Below are positions 1 to 8,329 of a stretch of DNA of 64,000 nt, one piece after another. The stretch is from the NCBI GenBank assembly GCA_003249255.1, contig QKJP01000029.1:158499-222498 (forward strand), given 5' to 3'. This stretch comes from Bacteroidales bacterium (lineage in GTDB: Bacteria; Bacteroidota; Bacteroidia; Bacteroidales; Marinilabiliaceae). The notes beneath the pieces were generated by a model, which did not search any database, was not told where the DNA came from, and was given only the letters and a program-made list of their open reading frames with translations. The stretch's first letter is position 1, and every line of letters starts with the position of its first letter. Position numbers and translations under genes: made by a program.

Positions 1-317
1 TTTGAAATATTGATGATGCGATCTCCAATGCGCTCTAAATCGGTGCTAATTCTAAAGCATGACATGATGCGTCGAAGATCTGTTGCAACGGGTTTATGAA
101 GTACAATTACACGAATGATTCCTTCATTTAATTTCACCTCTAACTGATCAATTTTCTTTTCAGTCTTGGTAAGTTTCTTTTTAACTAGCTCATCTGAAAG
201 TAATTCAGGATTGCTTATTATATCCGACATTAAGTCGAGTTGTTTTAAGATCAGTTTACTAAATTCAGCAAATTGATTCAGTATTTTATTGATTGCTTTT
301 TCTTGTATTAATGCCAT
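1..317 (-). CDS. phoU: PhoU phosphate-signalling protein, N-terminal part
   Basis: The reading frame starts at an ATG (complement of 315-317) and runs off the window edge, so only about 105 N-terminal residues are visible. It begins MALIQEKAINKILNQF and contains the helical PhoU-repeat motif around VATDLRRIMSCFRISTDLERIGD, with the conserved R-R-I and D-x-E-R-I-G-D positions. PhoU proteins are cytoplasmic helical-bundle negative modulators of the Pst transporter and of PhoR-type phosphate signalling. It is the last gene after pstB, 154 bp downstream, with a palindromic repeat in the gap. The C-terminal half cannot be judged. Confidence 0.9.
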   Translation of the reverse strand, partial: MALIQEKAINKILNQFAEFSKLILKQLDLMSDIISNPELLSDELVKKKLTKTEKKIDQLEVKLNEGIIRVIVLHKPVATDLRRIMSCFRISTDLERIGDRIINIS

Positions 318-348
318 TTTTCTATATGTTACTTTGGTAAAAGAATAT

Positions 349-438
349 TTTCACACAGACCCCGATGCTGGCGGGGACACGGAGACACCTCGTTTTTAAA
401 AAATGTCTTTGTGTCTTTGTGCCTCTGTGTTGAAAACT
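349..438. repeat. Imperfect palindromic repeat with a nested GC-rich hairpin
   Basis: The arms are CACAGA...ACACGGAGACAC on the left and GTGTCTTTGTGCCTCTGTGT on the right, separated by an AT-rich loop. The left arm is interrupted at 360-376 by CCCCGATGCTGGCGGGG, a small GC-rich hairpin. It lies between phoU and pstB. Palindromes with this kind of wording are, to my knowledge, common between genes in Bacteroidota. No coding sequence is visible here. Confidence 0.6.
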
Positions 439-471
439 GTTGCGTAAAACTAAATGATCATTACTTAAAAA

Positions 472-1257
472 TTAACCAAATCTTCCTGTCAGATAATCCT
501 CTGTACGCTGATCAACAGGATTCGTAAACATGTTTTTAGTTTTATCGTATTCGACTAATTCTCCAAGATACATAAACATTGAATAATCTGAAATACGAGC
601 TGCCTGAGTCATGTTATGCGTAACAATCACGATGGTATAGTTCTTCTTAAGCTTTACCAATAGATCTTCAATTTTTGAGGTCGCAATGGGGTCAAGTGCA
701 GAAGTCGGCTCGTCTAATAAAAGTACCTCAGGCTTAAAAGCTAAAGCACGAGCAATACATAAGCGTTGTTGCTGACCACCAGATAGAAAGGTCCCTTTTT
801 TGTGAAGGGTATCTTTGACTTCGTGCCATAAAGCAACATCTAGCAATGAACGTTCTACGATTTCATCTTTCTCGGCTTTCTTAAGTTTTACCCCATTTAG
901 TTTAAAACCGGCAATCACATTGTCGTAAATGCTCATGGTTGGAAATGGGTTAGGACGCTGAAATACCATACCAATTTTACGGCGTACGGCAATGGTATCC
1001 ATTTTTAAAATATCCTCGCCATTTAGTTTAATCTGACCTTCAGTTCTAATGCCCGGATAAAGTTCGTGCATACGATTAATAGCGCGTAACATGGTACTTT
1101 TACCACAACCGGATGGCCCCATTATGGCGGTGATGTTTTCCTTTTTTATTCCGGCATTAATACCTTTTACGGCATATTTGCTGGAATCGTAGGCAATTTT
1201 TAGATCTTCTAGGCTTAGAATTGGGTTATTTATTTGAGCTATATTTTTGTTTGCCAT
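472..1257 (-). CDS. pstB: Phosphate ABC transporter ATP-binding protein PstB
   Basis: A 261-residue ATPase that powers high-affinity phosphate import through the PstCA channel from the cytoplasmic face of the inner membrane. Visible motifs are Walker [10 protein letters not shown] (about residue 47), the signature LSGGQQQR, Walker [13 protein letters not shown], and the H-loop VTHN. The C-terminal YLTGRFG is typical of PstB. Length matches the family (about 250-260). The start MANKNIAQ is the first ATG in frame. It follows pstA by 101 bp, which includes a hairpin, and precedes phoU; expression is expected with the pst operon under phosphate limitation. Confidence 0.97.
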   Translation of the reverse strand: MANKNIAQINNPILSLEDLKIAYDSSKYAVKGINAGIKKENITAIMGPSGCGKSTMLRAINRMHELYPGIRTEGQIKLNGEDILKMDTIAVRRKIGMVFQRPNPFPTMSIYDNVIAGFKLNGVKLKKAEKDEIVERSLLDVALWHEVKDTLHKKGTFLSGGQQQRLCIARALAFKPEVLLLDEPTSALDPIATSKIEDLLVKLKKNYTIVIVTHNMTQAARISDYSMFMYLGELVEYDKTKNMFTNPVDQRTEDYLTGRFG

Positions 1258-1280
1258 TTATACAACATATTTATAAGTGA

Positions 1281-1325
1281 GCATTAGTTTAATGCTGTCG
1301 GATGCTGACAGCGTTAAATGCGAGC
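1281..1325. other. Intercistronic hairpin between pstA and pstB
   Basis: TTAATGCTGTC (1289-1299) pairs with GACAGCGTTAA (1307-1317) around a 7-nt loop, and weaker pairing extends outward (GCATTA / TGCGAGC). There is no T-run, so it is more likely an mRNA-stability or processing structure, or a REP-like repeat, than a terminator. Inference only. Confidence 0.4.
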
Positions 1326-1358
1326 AAATTAAACGCCAGGCTCATTAACCGAGCGGAA

Positions 1359-2252
1359 TTAGTTAATTTTTTTCTTTGCAGCTATCTGTTTAGAAATTAG
1401 GTTGATGATTAATATAAAGATCATCAAAAACAGGGAGGTTCCCCAGATTAAATCGACCATATTGGGATCGTTATAAAACTCCCAAATTAAAAGAGGCATG
1501 GCTGATGTAGGTTTGGTGATGTCCCAGTTTACCATTGGGTTACCCAAGGTGGTTAACATCAATGGAGCTGTTTCACCAATAACTCTCGAAACAGCCAGTA
1601 GAATACCGGTAAAAAGCCCACCAAAACTACTTGGTATAAGTACCTTTAAAACAACACGGTGGTAAGGCACTCCCAGTGCATAAGCAGCTTCTTTTAAAGT
1701 ATCCGGTATCATCTTCATACTTTCTTCAGTAGATCTAACAATTAGTGGAAGCATCATGATTGCTAAAGAAACACTACCGGCAAGGGCAGAATATCCACCG
1801 GTTATTGGTTTTACAACCCATAAGTAGGCAATCAAACCTAATACGATGGAAGGAACCCCTTGCAGAATTTCTGTTAAGTTACGAATGATGTTCGAGTAGA
1901 TTTTACCCGGATTTTCATATAAGAATATACCAATCATAATGCCTACCGGAATAGCAATGACAGATGCCATTAATACCATTAATAAGGTACCTGTTAAACC
2001 GTTTAAAATTCCTCCCGGGATAACTTCTCCTGCAGAAACAGCCATCATGGCTTCGAAGGTATCAGGTGGATTCTGCGTGAAGAAATCAATGTTGATCTGT
2101 CTGAAACCCTTTACAATTAATTCATAGATGATTAAAACAATGGGTGAGACAGTAAGGATGGATAGGATAATCATACCAACTTTGAAAATCGAGTTCTTCA
2201 ATTTTCTTTTGGCGACTAAACTTCCATTATCAAAATCTAATGCTATCGACAT
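1359..2252 (-). CDS. pstA: Phosphate ABC transporter permease PstA
   Basis: A 297-residue inner-membrane permease with about six hydrophobic segments. The N-terminal helix is near residues 22-45 and the BPD_transp_1 core includes GGILNGLTGTLLMVLMASVIA. The cytoplasmic EAA loop reads EAAYALGVPYHRVVLKVLIP (about 187-206), the contact site for PstB. ARVIGETAPL-type wording (VSRVIGETAPLML) is diagnostic of PstA. It forms the heterodimeric phosphate channel with PstC, whose gene lies 21 bp upstream. Start ATG gives MSIALDFDNG and fits the family length. Confidence 0.95.
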   Translation of the reverse strand: MSIALDFDNGSLVAKRKLKNSIFKVGMIILSILTVSPIVLIIYELIVKGFRQINIDFFTQNPPDTFEAMMAVSAGEVIPGGILNGLTGTLLMVLMASVIAIPVGIMIGIFLYENPGKIYSNIIRNLTEILQGVPSIVLGLIAYLWVVKPITGGYSALAGSVSLAIMMLPLIVRSTEESMKMIPDTLKEAAYALGVPYHRVVLKVLIPSSFGGLFTGILLAVSRVIGETAPLMLTTLGNPMVNWDITKPTSAMPLLIWEFYNDPNMVDLIWGTSLFLMIFILIINLISKQIAAKKKIN

Positions 2253-2273
2253 TCTATTTCTGATTAAAAACTG

Positions 2274-3125
2274 TTACGATAATTTTTTTATGATGAACTT
2301 ACCCAAGCCATTAATTAAGCCGGTAATTACAAAAAGAAGTAAACCAATCGCAATAAGCGAACTTAGTTTAAGTCCGTCTGCCTCCCCAAACTGATTGGCA
2401 ATTACACTGGCCATGGTATTTCCTGTGCTAAATAAACCATCGGGCACAACATTGGCATTACCGATCAACATGGTTACTGCCATGGTTTCACCTAATGCAC
2501 GTCCAAAAGCTAAGATGAAACCGGCCACAATACCTGATTTTGCATTTGGGATCACGACCCTAAAAATGACTTCGAACTGAGTTGCTCCCAAAGAATATGC
2601 AGCTTCTTTCAACTCGTTTGGAACCATTGTAATGATTTCTTTACTTATCGATGTGGCATAAGGAATAATCATAATGGCCAGTATAAGTCCTGCAGTAAAT
2701 ATTCCAAAACCTTGTGGGCTTAATCCTAATTCCACAATGAACGGTCTTAAAACATAAAAACCCCAAAGTCCATAGATGATGGATGGGATACCGGCCAGCA
2801 AATCAACCAATGCTGATAATGTGTTCGCTATAAATGTTCCTTTAAAATATTCACCAATGAATAAAAAGGAAGCAAAAGACAATGGTATACAAATAACCAA
2901 TGCGATCATCGAAGTGATGATAGTACCTGCTATAAAAGGTACTGCACCATAATTTTCATTTCCTTCGGTTGGATTCCACTCATTTGACCAAATAAAGCTC
3001 AATCCAAACTCTTTAAAAGTTGGAATTGCCCCATTGATGAGTGAAAATACCATACCCGTTGAAATCAAAACAACTATTACCGATGCGATCAGTAATAATG
3101 TTTTCGTAATATTTTCACTTTTCAT
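2274..3125 (-). CDS. pstC: Phosphate ABC transporter permease PstC
   Basis: A 283-residue permease partner of PstA. It has an N-terminal transmembrane helix (about residues 9-30), a periplasmic loop with the phosphate-permease wording FIWSNEWNPTEGNENYGAVPFIAGT, and five further helices. The EAA loop is EAAYSLGATQFEVIFRVVIP and the GRALGETMAVTMLIGN motif is characteristic of PstC. It is separated from pstS by 92 bp carrying a stable hairpin and is nearly contiguous with pstA, as expected for one transcript. Confidence 0.95.
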   Translation of the reverse strand: MKSENITKTLLLIASVIVVLISTGMVFSLINGAIPTFKEFGLSFIWSNEWNPTEGNENYGAVPFIAGTIITSMIALVICIPLSFASFLFIGEYFKGTFIANTLSALVDLLAGIPSIIYGLWGFYVLRPFIVELGLSPQGFGIFTAGLILAIMIIPYATSISKEIITMVPNELKEAAYSLGATQFEVIFRVVIPNAKSGIVAGFILAFGRALGETMAVTMLIGNANVVPDGLFSTGNTMASVIANQFGEADGLKLSSLIAIGLLLFVITGLINGLGKFIIKKLS

Positions 3126-3160
3126 AACCTACGGATTACTCTCAATCAGTATAAACAACT

Positions 3161-3197
3161 ATAGTGGTAGCCGGATAAACCGGCTAACCACTACTAT
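3161..3197. promoter_or_regulatory. Stable hairpin between pstS and pstC
   Basis: ATAGTGGTAGCCGG (3161-3174) pairs with CCGGCTAACCACTACTAT (3180-3197) around a 5-nt loop. On the plus strand it is followed by about ten T, so it could end antisense transcripts. On the pst (minus) strand no clean T-run follows, so it probably protects the 3' end of pstS mRNA or partly attenuates. Such differential expression is known for pstS in other bacteria. Confidence 0.55.
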
Positions 3198-3217
3198 TTT
3201 TTTTTGTCCGGTAAAAC

Positions 3218-4282
3218 TTATTTTAAAATAGCTTTACCTTCGTAAGTTACGTTCTTCAAAATTTCTTTAGCTGCAGTAACAGCTTTTGTTGGAAGTGGAG
3301 CATAGTTTACTTTTGGAGCTTCAGCTTGAGCTTCAGCACTAATTAACCAATCTAAGAAAGTTACTGTAGCTTCAGCTTGTGCATAAGAACGGCCATCGTA
3401 AGCCTGGTCTTTGTATAATAAAATCCATGTAAAACCACTGATAGGGTATGCATCAGCAGCATCCGAGTTGGTTAACATGACTCTTGTGTCAGCAGGAATC
3501 TCTCCTTTAGCTGCGGCACTAATTGATTCAATTGTAGGTTCGATGTAGTTACCTGCAGCGTTTTGTAAAAGAGCTGTGGAAATTTTTTGTGCCAATGCAT
3601 ACTCTGAACCAATGTAACCAATGGCACCAGTTGTTTGGTTAATGGTACCTGCTACTCCTGGGTTACCTTTAGCACCAATACCTACAGGCCAATTTAATGA
3701 TTTTCCAAGACCGACAGCATCAGCCCATTTTTGTGAAATTTTAGACATGAAGTCAGAGAAAATGAATGTTGTACCAGAACCGTCTGAACGGAAAACAACA
3801 GTAATATCTAAATCAGGTAAGTTTACCTCTTGGTTTAATTCTTTAATTTTAGCATCGTTCCATTTAGTGATGTCTCCCATAAAGATTCCTTCTAGCAGAC
3901 CATTGGTCAATTTGATTTGATCTACACCCGGTAAGTTGTAGGCTACCACTACTGCACCTAAACAAGTGGGGATGTGTACTACTGGAGCCGAAAATTCAGC
4001 TATTTTATCATCAGTTAAAAAAGCATCACTAGCGCCAAAATCAACTACTTTGTCTTTTAAGCTTCTGATTCCTCCACCAGAACCAATTCCACCATAAGTT
4101 AATAGTGTACCCTGAGATTTAGTGTACTTTTTAAATACTAAATTGTAGTAAGGCATAGGGAAAGTTGCACCTGCAGCAGTAAGGGTTACTTTTTTGTTGT
4201 CGTTAGCCGTGCTCTTGGCACCATTTTGGCAAGCCGTTACTGCTACGAGAATTGCCAATGAAACTAGAATGTTTTTAATCAT
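3218..4282 (-). CDS. pstS: Phosphate-binding lipoprotein PstS
   Basis: A 354-residue periplasmic phosphate receptor that feeds PstCAB. The N-terminus is a lipoprotein signal with lipobox VTAC (Cys18), so it is probably membrane-anchored. The mature part has typical PstS signatures: AAGATFPMPYYNLVFKKY, YGGIGSGGGI, VVDFGASDAFLT, VVVAYNLPGV, ITKWNDAKI and VVFRSDGSGTTFIFSDF. The last holds the SGT phosphate-binding loop. It is the first gene of the operon, and a candidate Pho box with a promoter lies 39-72 bp upstream. Confidence in function is high. Confidence 0.96.
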   Translation of the reverse strand: MIKNILVSLAILVAVTACQNGAKSTANDNKKVTLTAAGATFPMPYYNLVFKKYTKSQGTLLTYGGIGSGGGIRSLKDKVVDFGASDAFLTDDKIAEFSAPVVHIPTCLGAVVVAYNLPGVDQIKLTNGLLEGIFMGDITKWNDAKIKELNQEVNLPDLDITVVFRSDGSGTTFIFSDFMSKISQKWADAVGLGKSLNWPVGIGAKGNPGVAGTINQTTGAIGYIGSEYALAQKISTALLQNAAGNYIEPTIESISAAAKGEIPADTRVMLTNSDAADAYPISGFTWILLYKDQAYDGRSYAQAEATVTFLDWLISAEAQAEAPKVNYAPLPTKAVTAAKEILKNVTYEGKAILK

Positions 4283-4320
4283 GTTATTTACTTTAAAATT
4301 TTAATTCCTGTGTTACGATG

Positions 4321-4354
4321 CAAAAATCATGTATTGATGTTAAGTGAATGTTAA
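4321..4354 (-). promoter_or_regulatory. pstS promoter with candidate Pho box
   Basis: On the minus strand two CTTAACAT units sit exactly 11 bp apart (TTAACA cores at 4349-4354 and 4338-4343). Nine bp downstream is GATTTTTG (4328-4321), one mismatch from the Bacteroidota -7 consensus TAnnTTTG. The repeat therefore occupies about -40 to -24, where a -33 element would be. Direct repeats with 11-bp period are the form of PhoB/PhoP sites in other phyla, and TTAACA matches the Bacillus PhoP half-site. Site use here is inferred. Confidence 0.6.
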
Positions 4355-4466
4355 GCCGAGATTATTCTATGTTTTTGTTTTATATTATTTTTTTTAATGA
4401 AAATGTGCTTTGTTAAAAAGTTATTTTTTTAAGTCTCTTATTTTTAGTCGATAGCAATTAGTTGGA

Positions 4467-4483
4467 TGTTAAATTAATGTTAA
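4467..4483. promoter_or_regulatory. Second TTAACA direct repeat, possible distal Pho box
   Basis: TGTTAA at 4467-4472 recurs at 4478-4483, again with an 11-bp period and the same orientation as the pstS-proximal pair. It lies 129 bp upstream of that pair and about 175 bp before the divergent GH8 gene, so it might serve either. The remaining 4283-4658 gap is AT-rich with no other signal I can name. Confidence 0.4.
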
Positions 4484-4658
4484 GCACAGGGAATAACAAG
4501 ATTGTTTTTTGAAAAAACATTTGCTAATTTTTTGATGGATGGATTTAATATTAAAAGGTTATTTTTTAATAGTGTAGGGTGGAAGCTTATTGTATTGTTT
4601 TTACAGGTAATGACAAGAACGAAGTCACAAATTCTATTAATTAATATTTCTATTCAAA

Positions 4659-7600
4659 ATGAAAAGCTATCCTTTAAGGCCAAAGAGTTACTCTTTAGCT
4701 AACCCTAAATGGATTTTACTATCAGTACTTATATGTAGTACCATCTTTAACCTAAGTGCAACAGTTACTGTTGACATCAACTCCGGTAATCCAAATTTCC
4801 CTTTTCCACAGTTTCTTCCTTACTCAGATGGAGAATCTCATAATTTAGGCAATCTTGCAACACATAATGCACCTGGGCTTACTCATGCCGAAATGGAGCA
4901 AACCATAAGAGATGCCTGGCAAATAATGGCGAATCGTTTCATTTATACAGGAGACGAATACCAAGGGGTTGAATACATTAAATCGAACGAAGGTGCTCCG
5001 TATGATGTAACCGAAGGTGTAGGTTATGCCATGATTGGAGCTGCTCTTATGGGTGACAAGACCACCTTTGATGGCATCTGGTTTCGTGAGCATGATTTAC
5101 GTCGCGTTCATCACAAGAAATATAGCGATTGCGAAACTACCATTAAACCTAATTATAGATATGGGAAAAACGCGTTGGTCGATAACACGGATTCTGCAAC
5201 CGATGGCGATATGGATATGGCAATGGGTTTACTTATAGCCTGGAAACAGTGGGGTGATTTATCCGGTTATACCGATGATTGCGGAAATCCCATTAGCTAT
5301 AAAGAAGAAGCTCTTGGTGTGATTCGAGGTTTGGTAGAGTTTCAAAATTCAGGTTTGGGAGATTGTAGAAGTATCGCTGGAGTTATCGGATTGGATGGCT
5401 ACTTTAAAGGAGGGAATACCTGGAGTGAAATGACCGATTGGGCATCGAAGCAAGATCCTTGTCCTGAATTTAAAGGCGGTCAAACTCAGCACATCGATTA
5501 TGTTTCTGCCGGCTATTTTAGAGCTTTTGCCGATTTTCTAGCCAAAGAAGGTGGATCAGCCGAAGATATCAACTGGAACATTCAACAACTCAAAAGAGCC
5601 CAAGCTTCTACTGCATGGATTAATGGTCAATTGTTGGAGACCCCAACTGCTTTACCCTTGGCAGGGTGGGTACGTGTTGATGGTGAGGATGTTAGGTTTT
5701 CTAGTTTTACTGACGGCGAAGATTTTCGTCATGCCTGGCGTGCGGGGATGGATGCCATGTGGCATAGTGCTCCATCAATTTCATGGGATCCTGTATCACA
5801 TCAATATAGCGAAACAGCAAATACTTACGAAAAAGAGCTGGCTTTACGCTTAGCAAGGTTTTTAGACGACCCAACCCAATCTCCTTGGAATAATGATTGT
5901 AAATCGGCAATGGGAAGTAATGGTTTAACCTATGGAGGAACCTCTCAATTGGTTCAACAATACGATCCTAACACTGGTGATGCTTTAGGTGCATTCACTT
6001 TAAATTGGTTACAAGGAGCTGCTAGTCCGGCAGCAGTAGTCGCTCAAGACTATGACTTAATGGGTGAAATGTATCGCCAATGTGTAATTGAGTATAATGT
6101 TTCTGATGAGGGGGATGGCTATTTAACCAGTACGCCAAAGTATTTTGATGGTTTTTTCCGCTTATTAGGCATGGTGATTCTAACCGGTAACCATCATTCA
6201 CCAATGACCATGACAAAGGAAGCTAATATGAAAGTATATGCTTCCATTGATAAAACAGTTGCAGCAGTTGGTGATGAGGTGACTTATATCTTCTCATACC
6301 GAAATTATGCTTCGGTAGATGCTGAGGATGTAGTTGTTTCATGTTCTTTACCTGAAGGTTTAGAAGTTGTATCAGCAAGTAATGAAGGAAAGCTAATTAA
6401 CGGAAAGGTTGAGTGGCAGATCGGAAAGGTTTCTGGTTTCCAATCTGCAAGAGGAATCGCTAGTACAAAGGGTGAAGTGACTTTAATATGTAAAGTGGCT
6501 GCTGATGTAAAAGGCAGTTTAATCACTCGTGCTGAAATTTCAACATCTAACGGACAAGGCTGGATAAGTAATGATTACCCGAATAATATCACAGCAGTAA
6601 TGGAGCGGAACATTCTGGATGTAACTCCTAATCCAATAAAGATTGAAAAATCATCCATCACCAATAATAACACCACCATTACAGAGTTACAATTTGGGAA
6701 TACTCAGCCAACAGGTATTATAAATGGTGGCCGTCCCGGAGTTAACGTAGCTTGTGCTTTTGATGGTGAGAGTGATGCTTTAAGTAGGTCAATTAAAACC
6801 AGGCTATATAATAATGCCATTGAGCCTTACATCGACTATGGAAATTACCGGGTTTCTTTATTCGTTAATAATGATGAAGATCTGAACATAAGGAACACCA
6901 TTTATGAAGGCGGAGATGCTACTGATGTTAATTTTATCTCTAGTCAATTGCCTGTAGGTTCTAATGCGAACGGAAGTTGGAATACGAAATTATTGGTTCA
7001 ATTTGCTCCAATGTTAGCAACTACTACGCAACATTTAACTCAATATGCCGGGGCAGGAAGACTTAATGTTCATCAAGGAGGTGAAACGCCTTTACGAGCA
7101 ATTTGGCAGCTGCATCAAGATGATTTTGGACATGTAAATTGGGAAGATGATTGGTCATATAATGAACAAGCTTTAGACGATGATGGAGGACGTTATTTCC
7201 CGGTAACTAATAATTGGAGCGATATTTATAATCCTGATCAAGCAGTTGAGACCTGGCACGAAGATGCTTGTCAAGTTTCTACTTATGCAATAGATAATGT
7301 ATTGGTTGAAGAGTGGGATGGTTACGTTTGGAGACGAGTAGCCGGAAATGCACCAGAAATGCTGGTTGATATTGTGGATGCAAAAGTCATGGATAAATTG
7401 CCTGAAAATGCTTTGTTTTACGGATTTATAGATGATAAAGGTATCAATGTAGGTAGCTCCATTGAGGTTCTTGGTGCGAAAGCTCAATATGACCTATGGG
7501 ATCATGCCATTGTTTGGAGTAAGAATGAGTTAAAGGCCGGAGAAGAAGGAGTAATTAAATACGAAACTATTTCCGGTGGTCAAACAAATGTAGATACAGA

Positions 7601-7820
7601 AGCCATAAATGAATTAAAGGTACAGCCTAATCCTGCTCAGAATGCGATAAGCATTGCAGGTATTGATGCCGGAGCAAATGTTGAGATTTATAATATGCAA
7701 GGTGTTCTGGTAAAACAGATAGATTACAAACAAAAGCTTGATGTCAGTTCGTTGAGTCAAGGAATCTATGTCATTAAAATATTTGGGTACAATGACGTTC
7801 TTATCTTCACGAAAGAATAA
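4659..7820 (+). CDS. Secreted GH8-family glycosidase with T9SS sorting domain
   Basis: A 1053-residue exported enzyme. A long signal peptide (hydrophobic about residues 19-36) is followed by an (alpha/alpha)6 glycoside hydrolase family 8 catalytic region (about 60-500). VTEGVGYAM carries the likely catalytic acid Glu119, and ATDGDMDMAMGLLIAWKQW (from Ala180) matches the GH8 signature. Family members hydrolyse beta-1,4 glucan, xylan or chitosan; the substrate here is unknown. A DUF11-like beta domain follows (about 525-640), then an unassigned region. The last about 70 residues (LKVQPNPAQNAI, VEIYNMQG, LSQGIYVIKI) form a type A T9SS sorting domain, so it is secreted or surface-bound. It has its own terminator and is divergent from pstS. 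Confidence 0.88.
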   Translation: MKSYPLRPKSYSLANPKWILLSVLICSTIFNLSATVTVDINSGNPNFPFPQFLPYSDGESHNLGNLATHNAPGLTHAEMEQTIRDAWQIMANRFIYTGDEYQGVEYIKSNEGAPYDVTEGVGYAMIGAALMGDKTTFDGIWFREHDLRRVHHKKYSDCETTIKPNYRYGKNALVDNTDSATDGDMDMAMGLLIAWKQWGDLSGYTDDCGNPISYKEEALGVIRGLVEFQNSGLGDCRSIAGVIGLDGYFKGGNTWSEMTDWASKQDPCPEFKGGQTQHIDYVSAGYFRAFADFLAKEGGSAEDINWNIQQLKRAQASTAWINGQLLETPTALPLAGWVRVDGEDVRFSSFTDGEDFRHAWRAGMDAMWHSAPSISWDPVSHQYSETANTYEKELALRLARFLDDPTQSPWNNDCKSAMGSNGLTYGGTSQLVQQYDPNTGDALGAFTLNWLQGAASPAAVVAQDYDLMGEMYRQCVIEYNVSDEGDGYLTSTPKYFDGFFRLLGMVILTGNHHSPMTMTKEANMKVYASIDKTVAAVGDEVTYIFSYRNYASVDAEDVVVSCSLPEGLEVVSASNEGKLINGKVEWQIGKVSGFQSARGIASTKGEVTLICKVAADVKGSLITRAEISTSNGQGWISNDYPNNITAVMERNILDVTPNPIKIEKSSITNNNTTITELQFGNTQPTGIINGGRPGVNVACAFDGESDALSRSIKTRLYNNAIEPYIDYGNYRVSLFVNNDEDLNIRNTIYEGGDATDVNFISSQLPVGSNANGSWNTKLLVQFAPMLATTTQHLTQYAGAGRLNVHQGGETPLRAIWQLHQDDFGHVNWEDDWSYNEQALDDDGGRYFPVTNNWSDIYNPDQAVETWHEDACQVSTYAIDNVLVEEWDGYVWRRVAGNAPEMLVDIVDAKVMDKLPENALFYGFIDDKGINVGSSIEVLGAKAQYDLWDHAIVWSKNELKAGEEGVIKYETISGGQTNVDTEAINELKVQPNPAQNAISIAGIDAGANVEIYNMQGVLVKQIDYKQKLDVSSLSQGIYVIKIFGYNDVLIFTKE

Positions 7821-7844
7821 GTCTTATTAATGCTTCAAGAAATC

Positions 7845-7886
7845 AAAGCTACCAATAACAGTTTTTCGTTGTTGGTAGCTTTTTTG
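7845..7886 (+). terminator. Rho-independent terminator of the GH8 gene
   Basis: AAAGCTACCAATAACA pairs over about 15 bp with TGTTGGTAGCTTT and is followed by a T-rich tail. It lies 25 bp after the stop codon. Confidence 0.9.
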
Positions 7887-8146
7887 TTTTAGCTCATCTA
7901 ATATCATTTTACAATAACAAAATTTGGGATTAAGGATTTTTATCGTTAATGATAATATCCTTCTTGTGCAATTCGCTAAAAATATTAGCGCAGTTCAGTT
8001 AAAAAAAAGAGGAGTAAGAATTCTTTTTGTTAAAAAATGTTTATTTTCACCTTTGAATAGTGAAGAATCTGAGTTTTGGCAATTGGGTAATTGCCTGTTG
8101 GATATGACCGTGCGGTTGAAGATAAAAGATTTAAGATCTGGTTTAT

Positions 8147-8308
8147 ATGGATGAGAAATCTTTTGGCCAAAAAAAATGGTGGATTTCAGAATGTGTTTCA
8201 AACTCTGAAACATTTTATCAACACTTATTAAAAGTAAGCCTGATGAATCGTGAAGTCGCGGTATTAGAAAGTTATGTCAATTGTTTAACCGATGAAAAAG
8301 AAAAATAA
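8147..8308 (+). CDS. Small hypothetical protein (53 aa)
   Basis: I do not recognise this gene. The frame reads MDEKSFGQKKWWISECV and ends CLTDEKEK at a TAA 21 bp before the next chemoreceptor; an in-frame stop lies 12 bp before the ATG. Composition looks protein-like (W-W, mixed charged residues, a predicted central helix). An open frame upstream (7924-8154, TTG start) overlaps it by 8 nt and could be a frameshifted N-terminal part or chance. No domain, signal peptide or promoter is evident. The rest of the 7821-8329 gap holds only the GH8 terminator and AT-rich sequence. Confidence 0.3.
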   Translation: MDEKSFGQKKWWISECVSNSETFYQHLLKVSLMNREVAVLESYVNCLTDEKEK

Positions 8309-8329
8309 TTAAGAATTAAACCAACTACT

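Noticed and set aside
3180-3210. Terminator between pstS and pstC that would end the operon
   Set aside because: The T-run follows the hairpin only on the plus strand, so on the pst strand it is unlikely to be a full terminator.
4502-4702. Open frame just before the GH8 gene
   Set aside because: It overlaps the GH8 signal-peptide region in another frame, is Phe/Leu/Asn-rich, and has no independent support.
7924-8154. Open frame of 76 codons with TTG start before the small 53-aa gene
   Set aside because: No ATG, no recognisable domain, Leu/Ile/Lys-rich composition expected of AT-rich non-coding DNA. Mentioned only as a possible frameshifted partner of 8147-8308.
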